In this document: piece after piece, positions 1 to 8,294 of the stretch
Layout of the letters: every line of letters begins with the position of its first letter
Position numbering within the stretch: the stretch's first letter is position 1
Assembly: GCF_030269365.1 (NCBI RefSeq)
Contig: NZ_BSTF01000008.1
Coordinates: forward strand, 186,001-250,000
Length of the DNA stretch: 64,000 bases
Source of the DNA: Lentzea sp. NBRC 102530
GTDB taxonomy: Bacteria > Actinomycetota > Actinomycetes > Mycobacteriales > Pseudonocardiaceae
Direction: 5' to 3'
The notes under the pieces: model-generated
What the model was told of the DNA's origin: nothing
The model's input: the letters and a program-made list of their open reading frames with translations, nothing else
Databases searched by the model: none
Position numbers and translations under genes: made by a program

Positions 1-1179
1 GCCCATCCTTCGGCTGGTGACGATCGCGAAGCAGTCCGGGTTCTCCGGCAGCAACGGCCGGATCTGGTCCGGTGACACCGCGTTGTCCAGCACCACCAGC
101 GTTTTCGTGCCGTAGAGGTGGGTCTGGTAGACCGTTGCCTTGCGCCCCACCGTGTCCGGGATCTGCTCGGCGGGCACGCCGAGCTCGGTCAGCAGCTGGG
201 TCAGCGCCTCCGAGACCGACAACGGCGCCAGGCCGGGCGTGAAACCGTTGAGCCGCACCAGGAGCTGCCCGTCGGGGAACCGGTTGCGCAGCTGGTGCGC
301 GGATTCCACGGCCAGTCCCGTCTTGCCGACCCCGGGCGGACCGCTGATCCACACGGCGCGCCGTTCGTCCGATCCCGCCGCGGCCGCCGCGATCGTGGCG
401 AGCTCCTCGGTGCGGCCGGTGAACCCACCGGGACGCGACGGCAGCGAGCTGCCCGGTTCCCCTCGCCGGGCGCGTTCGGCGAGGTTGCGCAGCACCGTCC
501 CCGGCTCGAGACCCAGGCCGGCGAGTGCGGCGGAGGCGACGTCGAACGCCTTGATCGCCCCGACCCGGTCGCTGCCCGCGATCAGCGCCCGCATCAGCAG
601 TTCCGCGTACTTCTGGTTCTCCGGGGCCGTGCGCACGGCCCGGCGCATGCGGTCGCGGGCGGAGCGGTGGTCACCGGAGAGCAGCTCCAGCTCGGCGAGG
701 TCGCCGAGCACGTCGAGGTAGGTCTCGTCCGGCAGGATGACGTCGGCGCCGCCGACCCGGTCGATGTCGATGTCCGCGAGGAAGTCGCCGCGCCACAACG
801 CCACCGCGTCGCGCAACAGGTCGATGGCCCGGCGCTGGTCGTTGTCCTGCAGCGCGACGGCGGCCTCGGAACGCAGGCGTTCGAAGCGCCGCACGTCGAC
901 CGCGTCCTCGTCGACGCGCAGCACGTACCCGGTGGGGGTCCGCTCGATCTCCGCGTCGGTCCCGTCGAACGCCTTGCGCAGCTTGTTGATGTACCCGCGC
1001 ACCAGCGTCCGGCGTTCCGGTTGGTCGGGCCAGACGACCTCGGTGATGCGTTCGGGTGACACGGGTCTGTTCGCGTTGAACAGGAGCACGACGAGGATGA
1101 AGCGTTGTTGCTGGTCCCCCAACGGTACGGCGGTGTGGTCCTGCCACGCCTCCAGCGGTCCCAGCATCCGAAATTCCAC
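1..1179 (-). CDS. SARP-family regulator with NB-ARC ATPase domain (3' end outside window)
   Basis: AfsR/SARP-type transcriptional activator, first 393 codons only; the reading frame runs off the left edge. Translating the minus strand from GTG at 1179 gives an OmpR-like winged-helix domain (about residues 1-92, beginning MEFRMLGPLEAW), a BTAD helical domain (about 95-240) and an NB-ARC/STAND ATPase with Walker A GPPGVGKT at 280-287 and a Walker B-like LVVLDN stretch near 367. A GGAGG ribosome site sits just upstream of the GTG. Family members bind direct repeats upstream of target promoters, and the ATPase module responds to phosphorylation or ligand. It diverges from the vWA gene at 1300. 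A C-terminal TPR region is expected but lies outside the window. Confidence 0.9.
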   Translation of the reverse strand, partial: MEFRMLGPLEAWQDHTAVPLGDQQQRFILVVLLFNANRPVSPERITEVVWPDQPERRTLVRGYINKLRKAFDGTDAEIERTPTGYVLRVDEDAVDVRRFERLRSEAAVALQDNDQRRAIDLLRDAVALWRGDFLADIDIDRVGGADVILPDETYLDVLGDLAELELLSGDHRSARDRMRRAVRTAPENQKYAELLMRALIAGSDRVGAIKAFDVASAALAGLGLEPGTVLRNLAERARRGEPGSSLPSRPGGFTGRTEELATIAAAAAGSDERRAVWISGPPGVGKTGLAVESAHQLRNRFPDGQLLVRLNGFTPGLAPLSVSEALTQLLTELGVPAEQIPDTVGRKATVYQTHLYGTKTLVVLDNAVSPDQIRPLLPENPDCFAIVTSRRMG

Positions 1180-1299
1180 GCCGCCTCCAGGTCTGAAGCT
1201 TCCGTCTCGGAGGGAATGTCGCGCAATGCGGCGTTGGCGTGTCACCTAATCAGCTTTTTGTCCACGTTTGATCAACGCGATTCCGTAACGGTGCACGTC

Positions 1300-1872
1300 A
1301 TGGAAGCCGATGTGTTGCCGTGCTACCTGGTGTGCGACGTGTCGTTCTCGATGAGCGGCCACCTCGACGAGGTCAACGCGGGACTCCGCGAGTTCCGCGG
1401 CGTGGTGCACGCGAATCGGCGTGCTGCCGCGCAGATCAGGCTGTGCGTGGTGGTGTTCGCGGACAGCCCGCTCGTGGTGCGGCCGTTGCTGCCCGCGATC
1501 GAACCGGCGGAGAATATTCGATTCCGCCAGGAATCCGGTTCCGATTTCGGTTCCGCGTTCACGTTGCTGCGCACCGTCATCGAGAGCGATGTGCGCGCGC
1601 TCAAGTCCGAACGGGTGCGGGTGCGCCGCCCGGTGTTGTTCTTCGTGTCCGACGGCAGGCCGACCGATCCGGCGTGGCCCGCCGCGCTGGCCCGTCTGAC
1701 GGCGACCGCGACCTGCCCGGAGATGATCGCGTTCGGGCTCGGCGCCGTCGACCAGCCCACCCTCGGCCGCATCGGCACGTCGCGGGTCTTCCTCGGCGGC
1801 GACGGCGTGCGGCTGGGCACCGCGCTGGCCTCTTCGGTCGCGCGGACGGTGCTGCGACCGGAGCACCTGTGA
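1300..1872 (+). CDS. von Willebrand factor A domain protein (TerY-like)
   Basis: 190-aa single vWA domain. The N-terminus LPCYLVCDVSFSMSG carries the metal-ion-dependent adhesion motif DxSxS (D13, S15, S17), and the later FFVSDGRPTDP segment supplies the downstream Asp of the site. There is no signal peptide, so it is probably cytoplasmic, as in tellurite-resistance-associated TerY-type proteins; no ter genes are seen here. ATG at 1300 was chosen because the domain starts right after it; an in-frame GTG at 1291 is an alternative. Neither has a clear Shine-Dalgarno. The following gene (1950) is on the same strand with a 77-nt gap and may be co-transcribed. The partner or substrate is unknown. 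Confidence 0.82.
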   Translation: MEADVLPCYLVCDVSFSMSGHLDEVNAGLREFRGVVHANRRAAAQIRLCVVVFADSPLVVRPLLPAIEPAENIRFRQESGSDFGSAFTLLRTVIESDVRALKSERVRVRRPVLFFVSDGRPTDPAWPAALARLTATATCPEMIAFGLGAVDQPTLGRIGTSRVFLGGDGVRLGTALASSVARTVLRPEHL

Positions 1873-1949
1873 CCGATCCACGGCGTGTCCACTTCTCGTC
1901 CACACGCCCGCCGCACCCTTCCGGCGCCGAACGGGAGAGGAGACCGGAG

Positions 1950-2879
1950 ATGATGACGAACCTGGTCAGGGAGCTGAAGACGCTGCGCAAGGGACGGGGT
2001 GTGCACGCGGGCCGGATCGTGGACCGCATCGGCCCGTCGCTCGCCGCCGCCTGCGGGATCACGAGCGCGGACGGGTCGGTCGCGGCGAAGCAGAAGCTCG
2101 TCACCAGGCTCACCGAACTCGTCGAGCAGCTGCCCGACGACCTGCAGTTCGCGGCGCGGGCCGCGTTCGGCCTGATTCCCGACGTCCGCCAGCCGCTCTA
2201 CCAGGAACGCGTCACGTGGGTGGCCGCGCGGATCGACCGCGACTCCCGCACCGTGCGGCGGCGCGTGGACGAGGCCGTCGACCAGCTCGCCGAACTCGCC
2301 GCCACGACGGCCCCGCGCACCGACGGCAGCTGGCACACCGCGGAGCTCAGCGTCGCCGTCGTGCTCGACCAGGGGCAGCCGGAGGTGATCGAGCGCTACC
2401 AGGTCGTCGTGGACCAGGACGGTGTCGAGACGCTCGACTTCGCCTCGGTCTTCCCCGTGCGCCGTCGCGACGTCGACGTGCACCTGCTCTACGGCGGTAC
2501 CTTGCGCGACCGCTCCGACGCCGACCGGCCGGGGTTCACGCTGGTGCCGGCCGAGCCGCTGGCCCGCGGCGTGACGCACGACTTCGCGTTGCGGTACCGG
2601 CTGTCGCACCGCGACGCGATGCACCCGTGCGTGCTGCACGTGCCCGAACGGCCGTGCGAACTGTTCGACCTGAGGGTGCGCTTCGAGCACGACCGCAAGC
2701 GTTTGGTGCGGGCGTTCGACGGCGTCCTGCGGTCCGAAGTGGAGCCGACCGGGTCGCAGCGGACCGTGGACCGGGCGGGGGAGATCCACCTGCGGTTCCG
2801 GCGGCTGCTGCCCGGCCTCGTGTACGGGGCGCGGTGGGGTGCGGCGACGGCGGTGTGCTCGACCCGCCGGGCGTCATGA
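1950..2879 (+). CDS. hypothetical protein, actinobacterial
   Basis: 309-aa protein with no signal peptide or membrane segment and no domain I recognise. The first ~100 residues look helical and charged. The C-terminal ~180 residues look beta-rich, with alternating hydrophobic and charged stretches. Start ATG at 1950 follows a GAGAGGAGACC ribosome site; a second ATG is next to it. Codon use is typical of the window. It sits 77 nt after the vWA gene on the same strand, so the two may act together. The gene ends inside the tail of the convergent PPOX gene (6-nt overlap). Confidence 0.75.
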   Translation: MMTNLVRELKTLRKGRGVHAGRIVDRIGPSLAAACGITSADGSVAAKQKLVTRLTELVEQLPDDLQFAARAAFGLIPDVRQPLYQERVTWVAARIDRDSRTVRRRVDEAVDQLAELAATTAPRTDGSWHTAELSVAVVLDQGQPEVIERYQVVVDQDGVETLDFASVFPVRRRDVDVHLLYGGTLRDRSDADRPGFTLVPAEPLARGVTHDFALRYRLSHRDAMHPCVLHVPERPCELFDLRVRFEHDRKRLVRAFDGVLRSEVEPTGSQRTVDRAGEIHLRFRRLLPGLVYGARWGAATAVCSTRRAS

Positions 2880-3296
2880 GCGGTGCGGCTCGTACCAGGT
2901 CTCGCCGGGCGGGTCGCCCGCCATGTTCCACGCCCAGGCGCGGGTCGGTGTGATGCGGCTGTAGAGGCCGGGGCCCATCATGCCGACCCGGTCGGCCGGG
3001 TCGTCCGCGGTGCCGTAGACGCGGATGGCGCGGGCGACGAACGGGTCGGTGGACACCAGGTCGTCCACCACCAGGGAGACCTGGCGGCGACCGGCGGTGA
3101 TGTTGCGGAACTTGCGGGTGCGCAGAACCTGCTCGCCGACGCCGCCGACCCAGAAGTGCGTGCCGTCGTACTCGAAGGCGAGCGGGACGACATCGGGCCA
3201 GCCGTCCTCGTTGAGGGTTGCCAGGCGGGCGAGGGGTTGTTCGCGCAGGTAGGCGATCTCTTCGTCGGTGAACACGCCTCCCATACGAACAGACAC
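2874..3296 (-). CDS. PPOX-class (pyridoxamine 5'-phosphate oxidase-fold) protein, possibly F420- or FMN-binding
   Basis: 140-aa split-barrel flavin/F420-binding family protein. The pattern FTDEEIAYLREQPLARLATL followed by DGWPDVVPLAFEYDGTHFWVGG is typical of PPOX-class F420-dependent oxidoreductases of actinobacteria (Rv2061c-like), and length fits. GTG at 3296 or ATG at 3284 may start it; there is no strong Shine-Dalgarno. It lies 12 nt downstream of the lipoprotein gene at 3309-3815 on the same strand, so co-transcription is likely. Cofactor and substrate cannot be told from sequence. Confidence 0.82.
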   Translation of the reverse strand: MSVRMGGVFTDEEIAYLREQPLARLATLNEDGWPDVVPLAFEYDGTHFWVGGVGEQVLRTRKFRNITAGRRQVSLVVDDLVSTDPFVARAIRVYGTADDPADRVGMMGPGLYSRITPTRAWAWNMAGDPPGETWYEPHRS

Positions 3297-3308
3297 GCGC
3301 GTTTTCGA

Positions 3309-3815
3309 CTACTGGTGCGGGTACTGCGGCGGGTAGAACGGCGGCTGTTGCACGCGGCGGCGGCGTGAGCGGCGCACGAGGAACACGATCAGGACGATCA
3401 CACCGACGACGAAGAGCAGGAACACCACCGCGGCCACGATCAGCCACGTGATGATCGTGCGGCCCAGGTCGGTGTCGTCGTCCGGCTTCTCGGTGACCCC
3501 GCGCTCGCCGAACTTCACCCGCAGCTCCTCCGCGGTGTACTGGGTGACGGTCGCGTTCAGCATCACCCGCAGCTCGTCGACGTGGCGCGGGTAGCTGTCC
3601 CAGACGATCTCGGCGACGTCGTAGTTGCTCTTCGTCCCGTCCTGCGTGGTCGCCCCGACCTCCACGCGGTCGGTGCCGTTGGTGGAGGTCTGGTAGATCG
3701 CGACACCGGCGTAACCCGCGTCGATGAGGCGGGCCCGGAGGTCCGCGACGTCGCCGATCACGCCGCAACCCGCCAGCGTGACGCACAGCAGGACGAACAG
3801 CGCGAGGCGTCTCAT
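3309..3815 (-). CDS. putative lipoprotein with C-terminal membrane anchor
   Basis: 168-aa protein with an N-terminal lipoprotein signal (lipobox LAGC, lipidated Cys about residue 17), an extracytoplasmic ~105-residue domain, one strong transmembrane helix (about 126-150, LIVAAVVFLLFVVGVIVLIV) and a short basic, proline/tyrosine-rich cytoplasmic tail. An N-terminal lipobox plus a C-terminal TM helix is unusual but occurs in actinobacteria. The function is unknown. A TAACCT hexamer (3822-3827, minus strand) ends 6 nt before the ATG, consistent with a leaderless mRNA. PPOX follows 12 nt downstream. Confidence 0.78.
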   Translation of the reverse strand: MRRLALFVLLCVTLAGCGVIGDVADLRARLIDAGYAGVAIYQTSTNGTDRVEVGATTQDGTKSNYDVAEIVWDSYPRHVDELRVMLNATVTQYTAEELRVKFGERGVTEKPDDDTDLGRTIITWLIVAAVVFLLFVVGVIVLIVFLVRRSRRRRVQQPPFYPPQYPHQ

Positions 3816-3821
3816 GGATCG

Positions 3822-3827
3822 AGGTTA
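3822..3827 (-). promoter_or_regulatory. candidate -10 box for leaderless lipoprotein mRNA
   Basis: TAACCT on the minus strand (matches TAnnnT), placed so that the predicted +1 is the A of the start codon at 3815. There is no Shine-Dalgarno upstream of that start and no convincing -35. Confidence 0.4.
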
Positions 3828-3873
3828 GGGAAGCCCCGGCCGTTCCGCTCCGCTTTTGGGCATGCTGTACGGG

Positions 3874-4362
3874 ATGAGACCGCTGATCCTGCTCGACGTC
3901 GACGGACCGCTCAACCCGTGGGCCGCGAACCCCAAGCCGGACAACTACCGGCCGTTCGACATCAAGGTCGGCTGGCGCCGCAGGCTCCGCGTCTGGCTCG
4001 ACCCCGGGCACGGTCACCAGTTGAGACGGCTGGCCGAGGAAACCGGCGCCGAACTCGCGTGGGCCACGACGTGGCTGCACCGCGCGAACACCGAGATCGG
4101 ACCGCGTGTGGGGCTGCCGGAGCTCAAGGTGGTCGAGTTCCACGACGAAACGGGCTGGAAGTACCCCGCGGTGGCCAGGTACGCGTGGGAACGGCCCCTC
4201 GTGTGGTTCGACGACGACTTCGGTCTGCACCCGTCCCGTCGCGATGAGTTCGTCCACAAGCGACGGCACCTGACCACGGCGCTCGTCCACGTCGATCCCG
4301 GTACCGGCATCTCGGCACAACACCTGGACGAAGCACGGAAAGCATTCAGCGGCAACCCGTAG
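3874..4362 (+). CDS. HAD-like protein, 'Swiss Army Knife RNA repair' HAD (HAD_SAK) type
   Basis: 162-aa HAD-fold protein. Motif I is LLDVDGPLNPW. The middle WATTWLHRAN and WKYPAVARYAWERPLVWFDDD segments and the C-terminal HVDPGTGIS match the small stand-alone HAD domains that resemble the HAD module of polyfunctional RNA-repair proteins in actinobacteria. Phosphatase activity is likely; the RNA-repair link is only by family name. ATG at 3874 places motif I directly after the start; upstream in-frame ATG 3862 and TTG 3856 are alternatives. It stands alone between two operons. Confidence 0.75.
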   Translation: MRPLILLDVDGPLNPWAANPKPDNYRPFDIKVGWRRRLRVWLDPGHGHQLRRLAEETGAELAWATTWLHRANTEIGPRVGLPELKVVEFHDETGWKYPAVARYAWERPLVWFDDDFGLHPSRRDEFVHKRRHLTTALVHVDPGTGISAQHLDEARKAFSGNP

Positions 4363-4415
4363 GGCGCTCAGAATTCACGGTTGGAGTCGAGAAGGTCTCA
4401 ACCGGCGCGGCTGGC

Positions 4416-4445
4416 TTGACAACGAAAGCATCCCGAGCCAATCCT
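4416..4445 (+). promoter_or_regulatory. candidate promoter of the ABC importer operon, leaderless
   Basis: A perfect TTGACA -35 (4416-4421) is followed after 18 nt by AATCCT (4440-4445), whose last base lies 7 nt before the in-frame GTG at 4452. This geometry would make the mRNA start at the GTG. An inverted repeat CGGTTG/CAACCG (4378-4383 and 4399-4404) lies immediately upstream and could be an operator. Confidence 0.45.
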
Positions 4446-4451
4446 CCGCTG

Positions 4452-5573
4452 GTGCTGAAGCGAGGGAACGTCACCACGAAGATGATTGGTGTCGGCGCGT
4501 TGGTGCTGGCGATGGCCGCTTGTGGCGCCCCGCCCGCCAAGGAGACGCCGGCCGGTGCCGCCGGGACCGCCAAGTCGGCGAGTGAGTTCGGTGGCATGGA
4601 CAAGCTCGTCGAGGAGGCCAAGAAGGAGGGCAAGCTCAACGTCATCGCGCTGCCCCCGGACTGGGCCAACTACGGCGAGATCATCAAGGCCTTCGAGGCG
4701 AAGTACGGCATCAAGGTCGACTCGGCCCAGCCGGACGCCTCCAGCCAGGAGGAGATCAACGCCGCCAAGCAGCTCAAGGGCAACGACCGCGCGCCCGACG
4801 TGTTCGACCTCGGTCTGAACGTCGCGCTCGCCAACAAGGACCTCTTCGCCCCTTACAAGGTCAGCACCTGGGACGACATCGCCGCGGAGCTCAAGGACGC
4901 GGACGGCGCCTACTACGGTGACTACGGCGGGTTCATGTCGATCGGCTACGACGCGGCCAAGGTGCCGGCGCCGACGAGCGTGAAGGACCTGCTCAAGCCC
5001 GAGTACAAGGGCAAGGTCGCGCTCAACGGCGACCCGACGCAGGCCGGTGCCGCGTTCTCCGGCGTCATGATGGCGGCGCTGGGCAACGGCGGTTCCGCCG
5101 ACGACATCGCGCCCGGCGTCGAGTTCTTCAAGCAGCTCAAGGCCGCCGGCAACTTCCAGCCGGTCGACCCGTCGCCCGCGACGATCGAGTCGGGCCAGAC
5201 GCCCGTCGTCATCGACTGGGACTACACCAACGCCGCCCAGACCGAGAAGCTCAAGGGCAAGCTCGACTGGAAGGTCGTCGTCCCGTCCGACGCCCAGATC
5301 GGTGCCTACTACAACCAGGCCATCAGCAAGGACGCGCCGCACCCCGCGGCCGCGCGCCTGTGGCAGGAGTTCCTCTACTCCGACGAGGGCCAGAACCTCT
5401 ACCTGAAGGGCATGTCCCGCCCGGTGCGCCTGGACAAGATGGGTGACAAGGCGGACAAGGCCGCGAAGGACAAGCTGCCCAAGACCGAGGGCAAGCAGGT
5501 CTTCCAGACGCAGGCCCAGGCCGACAAGGCCAAGGCCGTCCTGACCGCGACGTGGGCTCAGGCCATCGGATGA
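4452..5573 (+). CDS. ABC transporter substrate-binding lipoprotein
   Basis: Extracytoplasmic solute-binding protein (373 aa from GTG 4452) of the iron/polyamine/phosphonate-type group (family 1/PotD-FutA-like). A lipoprotein signal with MAAC at residues 21-24 is followed by KLVEEAKKEGKLNVIALPPDW and a two-lobed binding protein pattern, with YYGDYGGFMSIGYD in the hinge region. It is rich in Lys and Asp, as is usual for this class. The start is uncertain: TTG 4416 is inside a probable -35 box, ATG 4482 would leave a very short n-region, and GTG 4452 fits a leaderless promoter. The stop overlaps the permease start (ATGA). The substrate could be Fe(III), putrescine/spermidine or 2-aminoethylphosphonate; sequence alone does not decide. 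Confidence 0.88.
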   Translation: MLKRGNVTTKMIGVGALVLAMAACGAPPAKETPAGAAGTAKSASEFGGMDKLVEEAKKEGKLNVIALPPDWANYGEIIKAFEAKYGIKVDSAQPDASSQEEINAAKQLKGNDRAPDVFDLGLNVALANKDLFAPYKVSTWDDIAAELKDADGAYYGDYGGFMSIGYDAAKVPAPTSVKDLLKPEYKGKVALNGDPTQAGAAFSGVMMAALGNGGSADDIAPGVEFFKQLKAAGNFQPVDPSPATIESGQTPVVIDWDYTNAAQTEKLKGKLDWKVVVPSDAQIGAYYNQAISKDAPHPAAARLWQEFLYSDEGQNLYLKGMSRPVRLDKMGDKADKAAKDKLPKTEGKQVFQTQAQADKAKAVLTATWAQAIG

Positions 5574-6490
5574 CCGCGGTCGCTCCCGTAGCGACGACGC
5601 CCGGCGGCTCCACCCCTTCCAAGAAGGGTGGGGCCGCCGGTCGGCCATCTGCGGCCGCCTGGCTGGTCGCGGTGCCGTTCCTCGCGTTCGTCGGCATCTT
5701 CCTCGTCTACCCCACGGTGCTCGTGCTCGTCGGTGCCTTCCAGGACTCCGCCGGCGCGTTCACGTTCGAGAACCTCTCCGCGCTGTTCACGGGCGTCGTC
5801 TTCGACGCTTTCGTGCGCAGCATTGAACTCTCCGCGCTCACCGCGGTCATCGGCGCGGTCTTCGGAGCGCTGCTCACGTGGGCGATCGCGGTCGGCAACC
5901 CGGACGGGATGCTGCGCCGGATCGTCGTCGCGGGCAGCGGTGTGCTCGCCCAGTTCGGTGGCGTGCCACTGGCGTTCGCGTTCCTCGCGACGGTCGGCTT
6001 CGAAGGTCTGGTCACGAAGTTCCTGCGTGACAACGTTGGCATCGACCTGTTCGCCGGCAGCGCGTGGCTGTTCGACCTGCCGGGCCTGACGCTCGTCTAC
6101 ACGTTCTTCCAGATCCCGTTGATGGTCATCGTGTTCCTGCCCGCGCTGGACGGCCTGCGCCCGCAGTGGCGCGAAGCCAACGCGTCACTCGGTGGCACGA
6201 GCTGGACGTACTGGCGCCACGTCGGCGGCCCGATCCTAACGCCGCCGTTCCTCGGCGCGCTGTTGCTGTTGTTCGCCAACGCCTTCAGCGCGTACGCCAC
6301 GGCCGCGGCCCTCGTCTCGCAGGGCAGCCCGATCGTGCCGCTGCAGATCCGCGGGTTCCTCACCGGCGAGGTCGTGCTGGGCCAGGAGAACCTCGGCAAG
6401 GCGCTCGGCCTCGGCATGGTGATCGTCGTGAGCATCGCGATGGGCGTGAACGTGCTGCTGCAGAAGAGGGTGGCCAAGTGGGTTCGCTAG
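5570..6490 (+). CDS. ABC transporter permease (BPD_transp_1), subunit 1
   Basis: 306-aa inner-membrane permease with about six transmembrane helices after a cytoplasmic Pro/Gly/Lys-rich tail of ~25 residues. The EAA loop (EANASLGGTSWTYWRHVGGPIL) near residues 202-223 contacts the ATPase. Start ATG 5570 overlaps the binding-protein stop as ATGA, indicating translational coupling. It forms the membrane channel with the following permease. Genes of the PotB/CysU type are of comparable length. Confidence 0.9.
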   Translation: MTAVAPVATTPGGSTPSKKGGAAGRPSAAAWLVAVPFLAFVGIFLVYPTVLVLVGAFQDSAGAFTFENLSALFTGVVFDAFVRSIELSALTAVIGAVFGALLTWAIAVGNPDGMLRRIVVAGSGVLAQFGGVPLAFAFLATVGFEGLVTKFLRDNVGIDLFAGSAWLFDLPGLTLVYTFFQIPLMVIVFLPALDGLRPQWREANASLGGTSWTYWRHVGGPILTPPFLGALLLLFANAFSAYATAAALVSQGSPIVPLQIRGFLTGEVVLGQENLGKALGLGMVIVVSIAMGVNVLLQKRVAKWVR

Positions 6491-7260
6491 TGAAGCAGCG
6501 CGTCCTGCGCACGATCGTCCTGCTGGTCCTCGGCGTCTACTTCATCCTGCCGCTGGTCGCGATGGCCGAGTTCTCCACGCGCGGCGCGGGCGGTTCGCGC
6601 AGCCTCGAGTCGTGGACGTCCATCGTCGACGACGACGGGCTGATGGAAGCGCTCGTCAACTCGTTGTTGTTGTCGGTGACCTCGGCCGTGCTGATGCTGC
6701 TGCTGTTGGTGCCGACCATGGCGTGGATCCGGTTGCGGCTCCCGCAGCTGCAACGGCTCGTCGAGTTCCTCTGCCTGCTGCCGCTGGCGATTCCCGCGAT
6801 CGTGCTCGTCGTCGGTATGGCGCCGTTGTACGCGTGGGTGAACTACTTCTTCGGCAACTCGGCGCTGACGTTGACGTTCGCGTACACGATTCTCGTGCTG
6901 CCGTTCGCGTACCGCGCGATCGACGCCGGTCTGTCCGCGATCGACCTGAAGACGTTGTCCGAGGCCGCCCGCAGCCTGGGCGCGTCGTGGATCACGGTGC
7001 TGTGGAAGATCGTCGTGCCGAACATCCGGGTGGCGTTGATCGGCGCTTCGTTGCTGAGCGTCGCGTTGGTGCTCGGCGAGTTCACCATCGCGTCGTTGCT
7101 CAACTTCGACACGTTGCAGGTGCAGGTGAACCTCCTGGGCAAGCGGAACGCGGGTGTGTCCATCGCGGTGTCACTGCTGTGCCTGATCTTCGCGTTCGTC
7201 CTTCTGTTCGCACTTTCTTATGTCGGCCAGCGGCGCCGTCAGACCGTGGTCGAGGAGTGA
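6478..7260 (+). CDS. ABC transporter permease (BPD_transp_1), subunit 2
   Basis: 260-aa second permease of the importer, PotC-like, with about six transmembrane helices and the EAA-type loop LSEAARSLGASWITVLWKIVVPNI near residues 160-183. GTG 6478 was chosen because GAGGGTGG precedes it; this makes a 13-nt overlap with the upstream permease. GTG 6490, with a 1-nt overlap, is an alternative. The ATPase gene begins 2 nt after the stop. Confidence 0.9.
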   Translation: MGSLVKQRVLRTIVLLVLGVYFILPLVAMAEFSTRGAGGSRSLESWTSIVDDDGLMEALVNSLLLSVTSAVLMLLLLVPTMAWIRLRLPQLQRLVEFLCLLPLAIPAIVLVVGMAPLYAWVNYFFGNSALTLTFAYTILVLPFAYRAIDAGLSAIDLKTLSEAARSLGASWITVLWKIVVPNIRVALIGASLLSVALVLGEFTIASLLNFDTLQVQVNLLGKRNAGVSIAVSLLCLIFAFVLLFALSYVGQRRRQTVVEE

Positions 7261-7262
7261 AG

Positions 7263-8294
7263 ATGAGTCACCTGGTACTCAAGGGACTGCGCAAGACGTT
7301 CGGCGACAACACCGCGCTCGACGGCCTCGACCTGGAGCTGGCCGAGGGCGAACTGGTGTCGCTGCTCGGCCCGTCGGGCTGCGGCAAGACGACGGCGCTG
7401 CGCATCGTCGCGGGCTTCGAGACGTCCGACTCGGGCACGGTCACCGTGGGCGGCAAGGACATCACGAAGGTCCCCGCCAACAAGCGGGACATGGGCATGG
7501 TGTTCCAGGCCTACAGCCTGTTCCCGAACATGACCGCGGCGCAGAACGTCGCGTTCGGCCTGAAGATGCGCAAGGCGGACGGCAGGAAGGCGGGCGAGCT
7601 GCTGGAACTGGTCGGCCTCTCGCACCTGGGCGGCCGTTACCCGCACCAGATGTCGGGTGGTCAGCAGCAACGCGTCGCGCTGGCGCGGGCGTTGGCGATC
7701 CAGCCGCGCGTGCTGCTGCTGGACGAGCCGCTGTCCGCGCTGGACGCCAAGGTGCGCGTGAACCTGCGCGACGAGATCCGCCGCATCCAGACCGAGCTCG
7801 GCATGACGACCCTGTTCGTCACGCACGACCAGGAGGAGGCGCTGGCCGTCTCCGACCGCGTCGGCGTGATGTCGCACGGACGGCTGGAGCAGCTCGACAC
7901 CCCGTCCGTGGTCTACCGCGAGCCGAAGACGGCGTTCGTGGCGCAGTTCGTCGGCGTCACCAACTCGGTCGAGGCGAAGGCGGAGGGGCAGACCGTCGTG
8001 GTGAACGGGGTCACCGTGGCCGCGACGCACGACCAGCCGTCCGGCAGCGATGTCAGGCTGATCGTCCGCCCGGAGGACATCGGCGTGTCCGCGCACGACG
8101 GCGACGCCGGTGGCAAGATCGTGGGCGATGTGCTGACCCAGTCGTTCCTCGGGCCGGTCACGCGGATCTCGGTGAGGGTGGGTGAGCAGGTGCTGCGGAT
8201 CGACCAGCCCTCCAACACCGCCTCCGCGTACCAGCCGGGCACGCAGGTCGCACTGGACCTCAGCGAATCAAGGATCATGGTGGTGCCTGGATGA
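7263..8294 (+). CDS. ABC transporter ATP-binding protein (PotA/FbpC-like)
   Basis: 343-aa ATPase. Walker A is GPSGCGKT (about residues 36-43), the Q-loop lies in MVFQAYSLFP, the signature is MSGGQQQR, Walker B is VLLLDEPLSALD and the switch His is in VTHDQEEA. The ~110-residue C-terminal region with VRPEDIGVS is a TOBE domain, typical of polyamine/iron/sulfate importers and used in regulation. It energises the two upstream permeases. ATG 7263 lies 2 nt after the permease stop. The LtrA gene start overlaps the last codons by 4 nt, so it is probably in the same transcript. Confidence 0.93.
   Translation: MSHLVLKGLRKTFGDNTALDGLDLELAEGELVSLLGPSGCGKTTALRIVAGFETSDSGTVTVGGKDITKVPANKRDMGMVFQAYSLFPNMTAAQNVAFGLKMRKADGRKAGELLELVGLSHLGGRYPHQMSGGQQQRVALARALAIQPRVLLLDEPLSALDAKVRVNLRDEIRRIQTELGMTTLFVTHDQEEALAVSDRVGVMSHGRLEQLDTPSVVYREPKTAFVAQFVGVTNSVEAKAEGQTVVVNGVTVAATHDQPSGSDVRLIVRPEDIGVSAHDGDAGGKIVGDVLTQSFLGPVTRISVRVGEQVLRIDQPSNTASAYQPGTQVALDLSESRIMVVPG

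Noticed and set aside
118-1059. Long plus-strand open frame opposite the first SARP gene
   Set aside because: Antisense shadow in GC-rich DNA; the minus-strand frame encodes a coherent winged-helix/BTAD/NB-ARC protein.
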